Source of the DNA: Agromyces sp. | GTDB lineage: Bacteria; Actinomycetota; Actinomycetes; Actinomycetales; Microbacteriaceae | Assembly: GCA_031178045.1 (NCBI GenBank) | Contig: JAPSJT010000009.1 | Location: 1 to 37,438 of the forward strand | Direction of reading: 5' to 3' | Length of the DNA stretch: 37,438 nucleotides | In this document: piece after piece, positions 7,516 through 15,424 of the stretch | How positions within the stretch are numbered: the stretch's first letter is position 1 | Layout of the letters: the number at the start of each line of letters is the position of its first letter | Made by a program: the position numbers and the translations under genes | Notes under the pieces: model-generated | Told to the model about the DNA's origin: nothing | Databases searched by the model: none | Seen by the model: the letters and a program-made list of their open reading frames with translations, nothing else

Positions 7516-7956
7516 ATGAGCACGGATGCCGCGGTCCAGGCCTTCCTCGACGGAGTCGCGAACCAGGTGCGTCGGCGCGACGCCGAGACGCTGCTCGAGC
7601 TCATGGGCCGGGTGACCGGCGAGTCGGCGTACCTCTGGGGCGCATCGATCGTCGGCTTCGGCACGTACCACTACCGCTACGAGAGCGGCCGAGAGGGCGA
7701 TGCGCCCGCCGCTGCCTTCTCGCCCCGCAAGGCGGCGACCACGATCTACCTCGCCGAGGGCGTCGGCGCGCACACCGGCGAGCTCGAGCGGCTCGGCCCC
7801 CACACGACCGGGGTCGGATGCCTCTACGTGAAGAACCTCGCCGACGTCGACCTCTCCGTGCTCGAGTCGATCGTGGCCCGCTCGTTCACGACCGTCACCG
7901 CGGGCACGTTCGGACAGCGCGCCCGCGACGGCGGCGACCCTGCTTCGAACGACTAG
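7516..7956 (+). CDS. DUF1801-family protein
   Basis: A 146-residue soluble protein. The pattern of two helices (VQAFLDGVANQVRRRDAETL, LLELMGRVTGESAYLWGASI) followed by FGTYHYRYESG and FSPRKAATTIYLAEG is the YdhG/DUF1801 fold. The end GCLYVKNLADVDLSVLESIV is also typical of the family. Biochemical function is unestablished; members are often stand-alone stress or iron-related proteins. Its stop codon TAG is the first base pairs of a perfect 8-bp hairpin shared with the convergent flavoprotein gene. It is probably transcribed alone from a leaderless promoter at 7504. Confidence 0.85.
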   Translation: MSTDAAVQAFLDGVANQVRRRDAETLLELMGRVTGESAYLWGASIVGFGTYHYRYESGREGDAPAAAFSPRKAATTIYLAEGVGAHTGELERLGPHTTGVGCLYVKNLADVDLSVLESIVARSFTTVTAGTFGQRARDGGDPASND

Positions 7957-7975
7957 CGCTCGCGGCGGCGAGCGC
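7956..7975. terminator. Bidirectional hairpin between DUF1801 and flavoprotein genes
   Basis: GCGCTCGC (7956-7963), loop GGCG, GCGAGCGC (7968-7975): a perfect 8-bp GC stem between two convergent genes. There is no U-tract, which is common for actinobacterial terminators. Confidence 0.55.
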
Positions 7976-7989
7976 AGGATGCCGCACCG

Positions 7990-9162
7990 TCAGAGCATCG
8001 CCATGATCTGGCGCGCGATCATGCGGCCCGCGCGGCTCGCGCCGATCGTCGAGGCCTGCGGACCGTAGCCGGCGAGGAAGATGCGCGGGTCGTTCCAGGA
8101 TGCGCCCTGGCCGACGGTCACGCCTCCGGCCTTCTCGCGGAGCTTCAGCGGGGCGAGGTGCCGCAGTTCGGGGCGGAATCCCGTGGCCCAGATGATGGCG
8201 TCGGCGCGCGCCATGCCGCCGTCGTCGCCGTCCCACACGACGCGGTCGGCCTCGATGCGGTCGAACATCGGCCGCGCGACGAGCAGACCGCGCTCGATGC
8301 CGGCGGCGATGCGCCGGCTCCTCGGCACTCCGGTTCCGCTCACGATCGAGGGGAGCGTCCGGCCCGATCGCGCTGCCTCGTCCTGCAGAGCCACCGCGGC
8401 GGATGCCCCCTCGAGATCGAGCTCCTGCCGATCGAGCCAGTCGATCGGACGGCGCGAGACCCACGTGAGACCGGCGGCGACATCCTCGAGTTCGAGCATG
8501 AACCCGATCGCCGAGGTGCCGCCGCCCACCACGACGACGTGCTGGTCGCGGAAGTCCTCGGCCTCGACGTAGTCGGAGGTGTGCACGTGCCGGCCCGCGA
8601 AGTCGGCCATGCCGGGGTAGTAGGGCACGAACGGCGAGCCCCACGTGCCGGTCGCGTTCACGAGGAACTGCGCGGCGATCTCGTGCTGGGGCGCTGCCGG
8701 CGCCGGAGGCTCCTCGAACGTCTTGCGGCGGCGGAAGAGCCCTCGCGCCTTCTGCTCCTCGATCGGCTGGGGCGCGAGGTCTTCATACCGCACGAGCAGG
8801 TCGATGCCCGCGTTCTCGACCGATCGCACGTTCATCGGGCGGCGGACCCTCAGGTCGAAGTGCTGCTCGAACCGACCGTAGTAGTCGGCGACGACCTGCT
8901 TGGCGGGAAGGCTGCGATCGGCGGTGTCGAAGCTCAGCCCGAGGTCGGCCATGCCGGGCAGATCGTTGACGCGGTGCGCCGTACCGAGTCGCAGCGACGA
9001 CCAGCGGTGCTGCCACGCGCCGCCCGGCCCCGGGGCGCGATCGAGCATCACGAAGTCCTCATCGGCGGCGAGCTCGAACCGGCGCAGGTAGTAGGCGACG
9101 GAGAGTCCGGCCTGTCCGGCGCCGATCACGACGACCTTCACACGTTCGGGACTCATCATCAC
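7990..9162 (-). CDS. FAD/NAD(P)-dependent oxidoreductase (flavin monooxygenase-like)
   Basis: A 390-residue two-dinucleotide-fold flavoprotein. The N-terminal FAD motif is VVVIGAGQAGLSVAYYLRR. The NADPH motif HVVVVGGGTSAIGFMLELED is near residue 190, and the closing ATGFRPELRHLAPL is the usual ATG motif before the second FAD contact. The family (YhhW/CzcO-like or FMO-like) oxidises sulfur or nitrogen compounds or acts as a thioredoxin-reductase-like oxidase; the substrate is unclear. The flavin-FMO fingerprint FxGxxxHxxxY is visible as FAGRHVHTSDYVEAE, which favours a monooxygenase. Start: GTG 9162, ATG 9159 and ATG 9156 are consecutive, so the true start may shift by one or two codons; GAGATT just upstream hints at a leaderless mRNA. 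The gene is single and convergent with DUF1801. Confidence 0.85.
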   Translation of the reverse strand: MMMSPERVKVVVIGAGQAGLSVAYYLRRFELAADEDFVMLDRAPGPGGAWQHRWSSLRLGTAHRVNDLPGMADLGLSFDTADRSLPAKQVVADYYGRFEQHFDLRVRRPMNVRSVENAGIDLLVRYEDLAPQPIEEQKARGLFRRRKTFEEPPAPAAPQHEIAAQFLVNATGTWGSPFVPYYPGMADFAGRHVHTSDYVEAEDFRDQHVVVVGGGTSAIGFMLELEDVAAGLTWVSRRPIDWLDRQELDLEGASAAVALQDEAARSGRTLPSIVSGTGVPRSRRIAAGIERGLLVARPMFDRIEADRVVWDGDDGGMARADAIIWATGFRPELRHLAPLKLREKAGGVTVGQGASWNDPRIFLAGYGPQASTIGASRAGRMIARQIMAML

Positions 9163-9261
9163 AGGACAATCTCAGCACGGGTTGCTGGATACGCGCACCA
9201 CGGCAGTGATGCGATCCGCGGCAGGGCCGTGCGCACGCCTCCGCTGAGCACTGAATCGCGG

Positions 9262-9270
9262 TGCTAAACT
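9262..9270 (+). promoter_or_regulatory. Extended -10 (TGCTAAACT) for the DUF3073 gene
   Basis: TGC followed by TAAACT (9265-9270) resembles an extended -10. It would give a leader of roughly 80 nt before ATG 9355, which has a strong ribosome site (AAGGGGG). The leader is the most A/T-rich stretch of the area (GAATTTCATTTATCAG at 9282-9297). Confidence 0.5.
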
Positions 9271-9354
9271 GGCAGCCGGACGAATTTCATTTATCAGATG
9301 AGCGCCGGGTGAAGACCAAATCCCACCCGGCCAGATGTCGTAAGGGGGTCACGC

Positions 9355-9558
9355 ATGGGGCGCGGCCGTCAGAAAGCCAAGCACACCAAGGTCGCTCGGG
9401 AGCTGAAGTACTTCAGCCCCAACACCGACTACAACGCGCTTGAGCGCGAGCTCACGGGCTCGCAGCATGACGATTACAGCGAAGAGGCGTCGAAGTGGGC
9501 GGAGTACGCCGCTGACGACGACGACACCTACGTCATCGGCGACGAACAGCGCGCCTGA
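9355..9558 (+). CDS. DUF3073 small protein
   Basis: A 67-residue protein with a basic start (MGRGRQKAKHTKVARELKYF), a middle YNALERELTG and an acidic end (YSEEASKWAEYAADDDDTYV). This is the actinobacterial DUF3073 signature. In Mycobacterium the homologous gene (Rv0810c) also sits convergent to purM, as here, so the neighbourhood is ancient. The charge distribution (basic head, acidic tail) suggests nucleic-acid or ribosome contact, but no function is established. The strong ribosome site and an apparent 80-nt leader suggest high expression. Confidence 0.93.
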   Translation: MGRGRQKAKHTKVARELKYFSPNTDYNALERELTGSQHDDYSEEASKWAEYAADDDDTYVIGDEQRA

Positions 9559-9583
9559 CGGCTGACCACGGCAGTCCTGATTG

Positions 9584-9603
9584 CATCGGTCCCCGAACCG
9601 ATG
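9584..9603. terminator. Hairpin between DUF3073 and the alpha/beta hydrolase
   Basis: CATCGGT (9584-9590), loop CCCCGA, ACCGATG (9597-9603): a perfect 7-bp stem between convergent genes. No U-run follows, so termination is inferred from position. Confidence 0.5.
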
Positions 9604-9663
9604 TTGCACGCCCGCTCCGAGCGTCGATCGTGAACGGCCACCTCGCCCGACGCGCCACCGCCG

Positions 9664-10419
9664 TCAGCCGCGCGCCCGTCCGACGAACTCCAGCAGCAGC
9701 GGGTCGAACCGAGCGGGGTCCTCGAGGCTCGGCAGGTGACCGGCCCAGTCGAGCTGCCGGTGCTCAGCGCCACGGATGCGCTCGCTGACGAACTCCGCCA
9801 CTCGGCCGAAGTACGCGAGGTCGTAGGCTCCTGACACGACGAGCGTCGGGGCCGACACGTCACCGAGGTCGAAGTCGGCGCGATCGGCGGGCACGTCCGC
9901 GGCGGCGAGTTGCACCTCGAACGACCGGCGCTGCATCGTCGCGACGAAGCCTCTGGTCTCGGCGGTCGCCGATGGGCCGAGCCAGGTGCGCACGTTCAAC
10001 TCGACGGCGCCGTCGAGATCGGCCGCTTCGAGCAGGGCGTCCTCCGCTGCGCCGAACGCGAGCACATCGTCGGTCGGCGGCAGCAGTCGCGTCGCCGCGC
10101 AGACGAGGAGGAGTCCGGTGACGCGCGAGGGCCATCGCGCGGCGAACTCCTGCGCGACCCGGCCACCCATCGACGACCCGACGACGACGGCCCGATCGAT
10201 CGCGAGCGAGTCGAGGAGCCCCCGCACGTCCTCCACCTCCTCGTAGGGTGCCGCGGGCGCCGGGGTCTCCCCGAAGCCCTGGAAGTCGGGGCGCAGCACC
10301 CGGTGGCCGGCGTCGACGAGCACGCGCGCCTGCCGCTCCCACATGCGCCGGTCGCAGACCGAGGAGTGCAGCAGCACGACGGTCGGTCCGTCGCCGTCGA
10401 GGTCGTATGCGAGCGTCAT
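9664..10419 (-). CDS. Alpha/beta-fold hydrolase
   Basis: A 251-residue enzyme with the canonical alpha/beta hydrolase elements: oxyanion region TVVLLHSSVCDRRMWERQ, second strand DFQGFGETPAP, nucleophile elbow VVVGSSMGGRVAQEFA (Ser), an acid in VVSGAYDLAYFG, and the catalytic His in LDWAGHLPSLEDPARF. The layout resembles 3-oxoadipate enol-lactonase and esterase-like members, but no aromatic-catabolic neighbours support that reaction. The ATG overlaps the stop of the LLM oxidoreductase (ATGA), so it is the last gene of the purM operon. Confidence 0.88.
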   Translation of the reverse strand: MTLAYDLDGDGPTVVLLHSSVCDRRMWERQARVLVDAGHRVLRPDFQGFGETPAPAAPYEEVEDVRGLLDSLAIDRAVVVGSSMGGRVAQEFAARWPSRVTGLLLVCAATRLLPPTDDVLAFGAAEDALLEAADLDGAVELNVRTWLGPSATAETRGFVATMQRRSFEVQLAAADVPADRADFDLGDVSAPTLVVSGAYDLAYFGRVAEFVSERIRGAEHRQLDWAGHLPSLEDPARFDPLLLEFVGRARG

Positions 10420-11186
10420 CGGTGATCCCCAATCCGGCCGGGCGCCACGCGCTCGACGAAGCGCTCGAGCTCGTCGAGCGTCGCGGTCGGGGTGATCGCG
10501 CGCAGCACGAGCTCATCGACCGCATCGAACGCGCCGACGCCCGAAGCGCCCATCGAGGCATCCAGCGTCGCATCGATGGCGCGGATGCCGAGCCGCTCGA
10601 AGTTCTCGGCGTACGAGCGCACCGAGTCGTAGCGCGCCGCCTCGCGTTCGAGCGCCGGGCGCGCGGCGGGGTCGGCGATCGTGCGGACGTACAGCACCGT
10701 GCGCACGACTCGATCACCCGCGGCCGCCCGCGCCTCGGCGGAGGCCTCGGCCGCAGCGTCGGGCGTCAGCCAGTTGAAGAGCACGCCGTCGGCTCGTTCG
10801 GCGGCGAGCCGACGCATGCGGGGTCCGAGCGCACCGACGACGATCGAGGCATCGGTCGTGCTCCGCAACGTCGCGATGCCGCGCTCGACGAGCCCGAGCG
10901 GATGTCGCGCGGCGCCCGAGCCGATGCCGATGGTCGTGCGCCCGACGGGGAGGGCGCCGAGGTCGAGCGAGTCGGCGGGGCGCCGATCGAGCGGGATGAT
11001 GCCCGTCGCGAGTCCGAGCGTCCGGGTGACGGATGCCACGGCCCCGAGCCCCGCGAGCGAGTCGCCGCCCGGCACGTCGTTGAGCCAGAGCGCATGGAAG
11101 CCGAGGCGCTCGATGCGCGGCGCGAGCGCGCGAAGCGTCTCGGCGTCGGTCGTGCCCGGAAGACCGATCGAGAGCGCGGCTCGCAC
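10416..11186 (-). CDS. LLM-class flavin-dependent oxidoreductase
   Basis: A 256-residue luciferase-like TIM-barrel protein. Visible elements are LSIGLPGTTDAETLRALAPR, IERLGFHALWLNDVPGGDSL and the internal strand TLGLATGIIPLDRRPADS. The barrel end ADGVLFNWLTPDAAAEASAE is also recognisable. The protein is shorter than most family members (300 to 350), lacking part of the insertion loop. Cofactor is FMN or F420; the sequence does not decide. The frame is open back through purM, but the family N-terminus begins at GTG 11186, four bases after the purM stop. It is translated as part of the purM series, and the reaction is unknown. Confidence 0.82.
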   Translation of the reverse strand: MRAALSIGLPGTTDAETLRALAPRIERLGFHALWLNDVPGGDSLAGLGAVASVTRTLGLATGIIPLDRRPADSLDLGALPVGRTTIGIGSGAARHPLGLVERGIATLRSTTDASIVVGALGPRMRRLAAERADGVLFNWLTPDAAAEASAEARAAAGDRVVRTVLYVRTIADPAARPALEREAARYDSVRSYAENFERLGIRAIDATLDASMGASGVGAFDAVDELVLRAITPTATLDELERFVERVAPGRIGDHR

Positions 11187-11190
11187 GGAC

Positions 11191-12321
11191 TCAGCCCGCG
11201 TAGGAGCCGACGAGGCGCACGGCACCGCCGTCGACGCCCTTCGCGCCCTGCTCCCAGCCCGAGTCCGCGGAGTCCGCCGAGCCCGACGAGTCGAGCGGCC
11301 CGGTCGACACCGTGCCGGCCTGCCAGGCGGGCAGCCCGAGCGAATCGAGCTCAGCGACCACGTCGGCCGCGGCATCCGCTGCCACGACCGCGAAGAAGCC
11401 GATGCCGAGGTTCCAGGTGCCCTCGGCGCTCTCGAGCGAGGTGCCGGCGAGCTCGCTCAGCACCCGGAAGACGGGCGCGGGCGACCAGCTCGCCCGGTCG
11501 AGCTCGACCCAGGAGCCGCGAGGCAGCACTCTCGCGAGGTTCGCTGCGATGCCACCGCCGGTGACGTGCGAGAGCGAGTGCACGGCGGCCCCGATGCGCT
11601 CGTTCCCGAGCAGCTCGACGAGCGGGCCCGAGTAGAGCCGCGTGGGCTCGAGGAGCGCCTCGCCCCACGACGTGCCCAACTCGGCCGAGGCATCCGCGTA
11701 GCCGATGCCGGCGTTGCTCAGGATGTGGCGCACGAGCGAGAAGCCGTTGGAGTGCAGGCCGCTCGAGGCGATCGCGATGACGGCGTCGCCGTCGTTCACC
11801 CGCTCGGCGCCGAGCAGACGGTCGGCCTCGACGACGCCGACCGCGGCCCCCGCCACGTCGTAGTCGTCGGCGCCCATGAGCCCGGGGTGCTCGGCGGTCT
11901 CGCCGCCCACGAGCGCGGTGCCGGTCTCGGCGCAGGCGCGGGCGATGCCCGTGACGATCGTCGCGATGCGCTCGGGCACGACCTTGCCGCACGCGATGTA
12001 GTCGGTCATGAAGAGCGGCTTCGCGCCGACGACCACGATGTCGTCGACGACCATGCCGACCAGGTCCTGGCCGATCGTGTCGTGCTTGTCGAGGGCCTGC
12101 GCGATCGCGATCTTCGTGCCGACGCCGTCGGTGGAGGTCGCGAGCAGCGGCCGCGCGTAGTCCTTCGCGAACGACAGGTCGAAGAGCCCTGCGAAGCCGC
12201 CGACGCCCCCGAGCACGTTCGGTCCGTGCGTCGCGGCGACCGCCTCTTTCATGAGCTCGACGGCGAGATCGCCGGCTCGCGTGTCGACTCCGGCTGCGGC
12301 GTAGGACGAGTTCGCGGTCAC
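11191..12321 (-). CDS. purM: Phosphoribosylformylglycinamidine cyclo-ligase (AIR synthetase)
   Basis: A 376-residue enzyme catalysing ATP-dependent closure of FGAM to AIR, the fifth step of purine synthesis. The N-terminus SSYAAAGVDTRAGDLAVELM and the ATP-site segments LLATSTDGVGTKIAIAQALD and DLVGMVVDDIVVVGAKPLFM are characteristic of PurM. So are GTALVGGETAEHPGLMGADD (family signature), IASSGLHSNGFSLVRHIL and HVTGGGIAANLARVLP. The C-terminus has an extra serine/glycine tail of about 20 residues. Start GTG 12321 has TAGGCT exactly six bases upstream, predicting a leaderless mRNA. In many Actinobacteria purM follows purF on the same strand; here they are on opposite strands, 3.4 kb apart. Confidence 0.97.
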   Translation of the reverse strand: MTANSSYAAAGVDTRAGDLAVELMKEAVAATHGPNVLGGVGGFAGLFDLSFAKDYARPLLATSTDGVGTKIAIAQALDKHDTIGQDLVGMVVDDIVVVGAKPLFMTDYIACGKVVPERIATIVTGIARACAETGTALVGGETAEHPGLMGADDYDVAGAAVGVVEADRLLGAERVNDGDAVIAIASSGLHSNGFSLVRHILSNAGIGYADASAELGTSWGEALLEPTRLYSGPLVELLGNERIGAAVHSLSHVTGGGIAANLARVLPRGSWVELDRASWSPAPVFRVLSELAGTSLESAEGTWNLGIGFFAVVAADAAADVVAELDSLGLPAWQAGTVSTGPLDSSGSADSADSGWEQGAKGVDGGAVRLVGSYAG

Positions 12322-12327
12322 CTGTCA

Positions 12328-12333
12328 AGCCTA
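12328..12333 (-). promoter_or_regulatory. -10 hexamer TAGGCT, leaderless start for purM
   Basis: On the minus strand TAGGCT is followed by six bases and the GTG start of purM. No Shine-Dalgarno sequence is present, which supports a leaderless transcript. The same hexamer and spacing precede the tryptophan dioxygenase gene. Confidence 0.6.
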
Positions 12334-12378
12334 CCCGCGGCCCGCGCGCCGCATCGTGCCCGCAGGGAGGCGCTGGAC

Positions 12379-12384
12379 TAAAAT
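12379..12384 (+). promoter_or_regulatory. -10 hexamer TAAAAT, leaderless start for gene at 12391
   Basis: TAAAAT, close to consensus, ends exactly six bases before ATG 12391. It lies in the 69-bp divergent region shared with purM. Confidence 0.65.
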
Positions 12385-12390
12385 GGCGAC

Positions 12391-13002
12391 ATGCACGCGG
12401 GTGGAACACCGTCGTGGGTGATTCGCGAGAATGCGAGTCGCTCGGTTCTGCTCGCCCTCTACTTGCGCGAAGTGCTCGCGATCGCCTCGCCCGTCGAGTT
12501 GCCACGCCTGCGCGACGTCGGTGCGACCGGCCAGCGCCTCGAGATCGACCAGCACGACCTGCTCGAGCGGCAGTGGCGGGCCTGGTGGGCGATGACCGTC
12601 GAGCCCGAGGCGCACCCCTCGCCCGTTCCCCTCGAGCTCGTCGAGGCCTACGACACCGAGGTCGCCCTGCCCGTCTCCGACGCCGAGGTGCTCGCGGCGG
12701 CGATCGTGCCGCACGCCGACGCGGCACGCGCGTGGGCCGACTGGGCGCATACGAACTACCGCACGGCCTCCGCCGCACGACGCGGTGACTCGTACCGCGC
12801 CTACGCGGGCACCATCGCCGAGCACGAGCGCGAGGTCGGACGTCGTGCGCACTCGTTCGAGCTCAACGTGGAGATCGTGCCGTTCGCGGCATCCGGCGTC
12901 TGGTGGATCGGTGCGATGACCGTCGCCGTCACCGACGTGCTGCGATCGGATGCCTCGGCCTTCGACGACGCGATCCACCCGATCATCGCCGAGCTCGCCT
13001 AG
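12391..13002 (+). CDS. Conserved hypothetical protein (unrecognised)
   Basis: A 203-residue soluble protein that I do not recognise. It begins MHAGGTPSWVIRENASRSVL, has a tryptophan-rich helix (LLERQWRAWWAMTVEPEAHP) near residue 60, and a second Trp-rich helix ARAWADWAHTNYRTASAARR. The C-terminal half is FELNVEIVPFAASGVWWIGA followed by a strand and a final helix. There is no signal peptide or membrane segment and no evident catalytic motif. The leaderless promoter and normal codon use show it is a real gene. It sits in the block that separates purM from purF. A broad family such as a hydrolase inhibitor or regulatory protein cannot be argued from sequence alone. Confidence 0.75.
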   Translation: MHAGGTPSWVIRENASRSVLLALYLREVLAIASPVELPRLRDVGATGQRLEIDQHDLLERQWRAWWAMTVEPEAHPSPVPLELVEAYDTEVALPVSDAEVLAAAIVPHADAARAWADWAHTNYRTASAARRGDSYRAYAGTIAEHEREVGRRAHSFELNVEIVPFAASGVWWIGAMTVAVTDVLRSDASAFDDAIHPIIAELA

Positions 13003-13044
13003 CTGCAGGGCGGCGCCGCGCGGGCTCGTGGCAGACTCGACCGC

Positions 13045-13479
13045 ATGAGCATCTGGTTCGGCGAGCCCTCCCTCGAGTGGGCCAACTCCCGTCGCGACGG
13101 AACCCTCCTCGACGTCACCGGTATCGAGATGACCGAGCTCACCGACGACAGCCTGAAGGGCCGGATGCCGGTCGACGGGCGCACGCGCCAGCCCGGCGGC
13201 GTGCTGCACGGCGGGGCATCCGTCGCCTTCGCCGAGACCCTCGCCAGCTGGGGCTCGACCTTCACGGTCGACCCTGCGACGAGCTACTGCGTCGGCATGG
13301 AGATCAACGCGAACCACATCCGCCCGGTCGCCGAGGGCTGGGTGTACGGCGAGGCGAAGCCGCTGAGCCGCGGACGCACGACCCAGGTATGGGAGATCAG
13401 GATCACGGATGCCGCCGGCAAGCTCGTGTGCGTCTCGCGCTGCACGATGGCCGTGCTTGCGAAGCCGTCGGAGTACTGA
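13045..13479 (+). CDS. Hotdog-fold thioesterase (PaaI/MenI-like)
   Basis: A 144-residue hotdog acyl-CoA thioesterase. The signature RQPGGVLHGGASVAFAETLA contains H55 and the catalytic E64, which match His54 and Glu63 of E. coli YdiI/MenI in spacing. The central helix is followed by strands YCVGMEINANHIRPVAEGWV and GRTTQVWEIRITDAAGKLVC. Family members hydrolyse aromatic acyl-CoA esters, including DHNA-CoA in menaquinone synthesis; whether that is the role here cannot be told, as no men genes are adjacent. The frame starts at ATG 13045, with CAGACT seven bases upstream as a possible leaderless -10. Confidence 0.88.
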   Translation: MSIWFGEPSLEWANSRRDGTLLDVTGIEMTELTDDSLKGRMPVDGRTRQPGGVLHGGASVAFAETLASWGSTFTVDPATSYCVGMEINANHIRPVAEGWVYGEAKPLSRGRTTQVWEIRITDAAGKLVCVSRCTMAVLAKPSEY

Positions 13480-13491
13480 CCAGGAGCCGCC

Positions 13492-14400
13492 ATGTTCACC
13501 GGGCTCAGCGCATTCCCTCTCACGCCATTCGCCGGCGACACCATCGACGAGCGGGCGTTCGCGGGACTGGTCGAGCGGCTCGCCGCAGCCGGCGTCGACT
13601 CGATCACCGCGCTCGGCTCAACCGGCTGCGGCCCGTACCTCACCGCCGAGGAGCGGGCCCGCGTCACCCGCCTCGCCGTCGCCAACGCCGGGGGCGTACC
13701 GGTGCATGTCGGCGTCAGTACACTGCGCACCGCCCAGGTGCTCGCGAACGTGCGAAACGCAGAGGAGGCGGGCGCGTCCGGGATCCTGCTCGCCCCGATG
13801 ACCTACCAGCCCCTGACGCCCGACGACGTGTTCGAACTGTTCCACGCAGTGACGTCGCGAACGGCCCTGCCGGTGATCGTCTACGACAACCCCGGAACGA
13901 CGCACTTCGCATTCACGACCGAGCTCTACGGCAGGATCGCCGAGCTGCCCCGGATCGCGTCGATCAAGATTCCGGGCGTCGCGGCCGATGTTCACGACAC
14001 CCGATCTCGCATTCGGGAGATCCGCGCTGCGATCCCCGAGCACGTCTCGATCGGGGTTTCCGGCGATGCCATGGCGGCGGCCGGGTTGAACGCAGGATGC
14101 GACGCCTGGTACTCGGTGATCGGCGGCACACTCCCCGGCGCAGCGCTGCGGATCACCCGCGCAGCACAGCAGGGGCGAACGGCGGACGCGCTCGCGGAGT
14201 CCGAGCGGCTCGCACCCCTCTGGAGACTGTTCGGCGAATCGGGAGGCAGCCTGCGCGTCGTCGCGGCGATCGCCGAACACCTCGGCCTGGTGCCGACTCG
14301 ATGCCTGCCCCTCCCGTTGCAGGGCCTGACCGAGGAGCAGCGCTCACGCGTCGGCGAAGTGGTCCACGAGCTCCGTCTCGACGCAGAGCCGCGCGGCTGA
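13492..14400 (+). CDS. Dihydrodipicolinate synthase-family aldolase (not canonical DapA)
   Basis: A 302-residue TIM-barrel aldolase. It has the Schiff-base lysine K159 (RIASIKIPGV) and the catalytic tyrosine Y131 (VIVYDNPGTT); both spacings agree with DapA. The phosphate/carboxylate loop reads LGSTGCGPYLT rather than GTTGESPTL. After Y131 the sequence is DNPGTTHF, without the arginine (Arg138 in E. coli DapA) that binds aspartate semialdehyde. The protein is therefore probably another family member, such as a keto-acid lyase or 4-hydroxy-2-oxoglutarate aldolase-like enzyme, rather than the lysine-pathway DapA. It follows the thioesterase by 12 bases on the same strand and may be co-transcribed. 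Start ATG 13492 follows CAGGAG. Confidence 0.85.
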   Translation: MFTGLSAFPLTPFAGDTIDERAFAGLVERLAAAGVDSITALGSTGCGPYLTAEERARVTRLAVANAGGVPVHVGVSTLRTAQVLANVRNAEEAGASGILLAPMTYQPLTPDDVFELFHAVTSRTALPVIVYDNPGTTHFAFTTELYGRIAELPRIASIKIPGVAADVHDTRSRIREIRAAIPEHVSIGVSGDAMAAAGLNAGCDAWYSVIGGTLPGAALRITRAAQQGRTADALAESERLAPLWRLFGESGGSLRVVAAIAEHLGLVPTRCLPLPLQGLTEEQRSRVGEVVHELRLDAEPRG

Positions 14401-14427
14401 CCGGAGTCGCGCGCGCAGGGACTGGGC

Positions 14428-14472
14428 GTGACGATGCCCCCGAACCGTCGGGCTCGAGGGCATCGCGGTCAC
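14428..14472. terminator. Hairpin between the aldolase and the protease genes
   Basis: CGATGCCC (14432-14439) pairs with GGGCATCG (14458-14465); an inner CCGA/TCGG stem and an outer GTGA/TCAC pair extend it. It lies between convergent genes, so bidirectional termination is likely. Confidence 0.6.
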
Positions 14473-14476
14473 GCGG

Positions 14477-15424
14477 CTACGACGCCGCGGCCGTGGCGTA
14501 GGCGCTCTGCGCCACCGAGCCGTAGTACGGGCCGAACATCACGTTCGAGATGTTGTTGTACCCGAAGCTGTTCAGCGAGTTCTGAACACCCGAGCCCAGG
14601 AACCAGGGCCCTCCTGAGGAGCCGCCGGTCATGTCGCAGGGGATGCCCTGCGACTGCGTCTGGCCGTACGGGTCGGGGCTCGCGGTTCCCGCGCACGACT
14701 TCAGGCTCTGCCCGTCGAACGGCGCGGCCGCCGGGTATCCGAACGCCTCGTACGTGAGCCCGCGTGCCTGGTTGAACGCGATCGGCGTCGCTCCCACGGT
14801 CTGCGCGAGGGTGCGACCGTTGAGGGTGCCGACCTTCACGAACGCGGTGTCGTAGCTGATGTCACCGCCCTTCGTCCACTGGGTCGGTGCCGAGAACGAC
14901 GTCGCCGCCCATTGGCCGTAGGGCGCCGCGCCGTTCGAGTACGCGGGGACGAAGATCCATCGCGTGGCGTACTTCCCGCGTCCCTCGTGCACGCAGTGGC
15001 CCGCCGTCGAGACGACGCTCTCGTTGGTCGCGCTCACCGAGTTCGCCGAGCACACGTAGTTGCGCCCGCCGAGCGTGAAGAAGACCTTGCCGATGTTCGG
15101 CACCGGCGTCTCGCTCGTCGCGAAGGGCTCGATGTCGCCCGCCGACGGGGCTCCGTACGTGATCGGCGCGCCCTTCGCCACGTCGGCGGCCGGCGTCGAG
15201 GCGACCCTGTCGGCCACCAGAACGTCGGCTGGGATGGCCGAGCGCATCCGCTCGGCCGTCCAATAGCCCGGCGCCGCAGCGGCGTCGCCGGCGGGTACGG
15301 TCACGTGGTCGACCCCCGGCGACCACGGCGGCGGCGCGGCGGAAGCGGCGGTCGGCGCTGCGAGGAGCCCGCAGGCGACGAGTGCGGCACCGACGAACCC
15401 GGCGCGCAGAGCAGTGAGTTTCAT
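14477..15424 (-). CDS. Secreted trypsin-like serine protease
   Basis: A 315-residue exported protein. Residues 1-29 form a signal peptide ending in TAASA. The mature protein has a propeptide-like segment and then a chymotrypsin-fold domain with a complete triad: H143 (VSTAGHCVHEG), D192 (DISYDTAFVKVG) and S270 (DMTGGSSGGPWFLG). Two cysteines flank the histidine, and another pair precedes the serine, fitting disulfide bonds outside the cell. The architecture matches actinobacterial secreted glutamyl-endopeptidase or streptogrisin-like proteases, and substrate specificity is not readable. Start ATG 15424 has a good ribosome site (AAAGGACG). It is a single gene with its own terminator. Confidence 0.92.
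   Translation of the reverse strand: MKLTALRAGFVGAALVACGLLAAPTAASAAPPPWSPGVDHVTVPAGDAAAAPGYWTAERMRSAIPADVLVADRVASTPAADVAKGAPITYGAPSAGDIEPFATSETPVPNIGKVFFTLGGRNYVCSANSVSATNESVVSTAGHCVHEGRGKYATRWIFVPAYSNGAAPYGQWAATSFSAPTQWTKGGDISYDTAFVKVGTLNGRTLAQTVGATPIAFNQARGLTYEAFGYPAAAPFDGQSLKSCAGTASPDPYGQTQSQGIPCDMTGGSSGGPWFLGSGVQNSLNSFGYNNISNVMFGPYYGSVAQSAYATAAAS

Noticed and set aside
9664-10419. The alpha/beta hydrolase as an AFMID-type formamidase for the kyn operon
   Set aside because: It is 14 kb away, on the other strand in the purM series, and looks like a lactonase/esterase. It cannot be excluded, but the operon-internal amidohydrolase is a better candidate.
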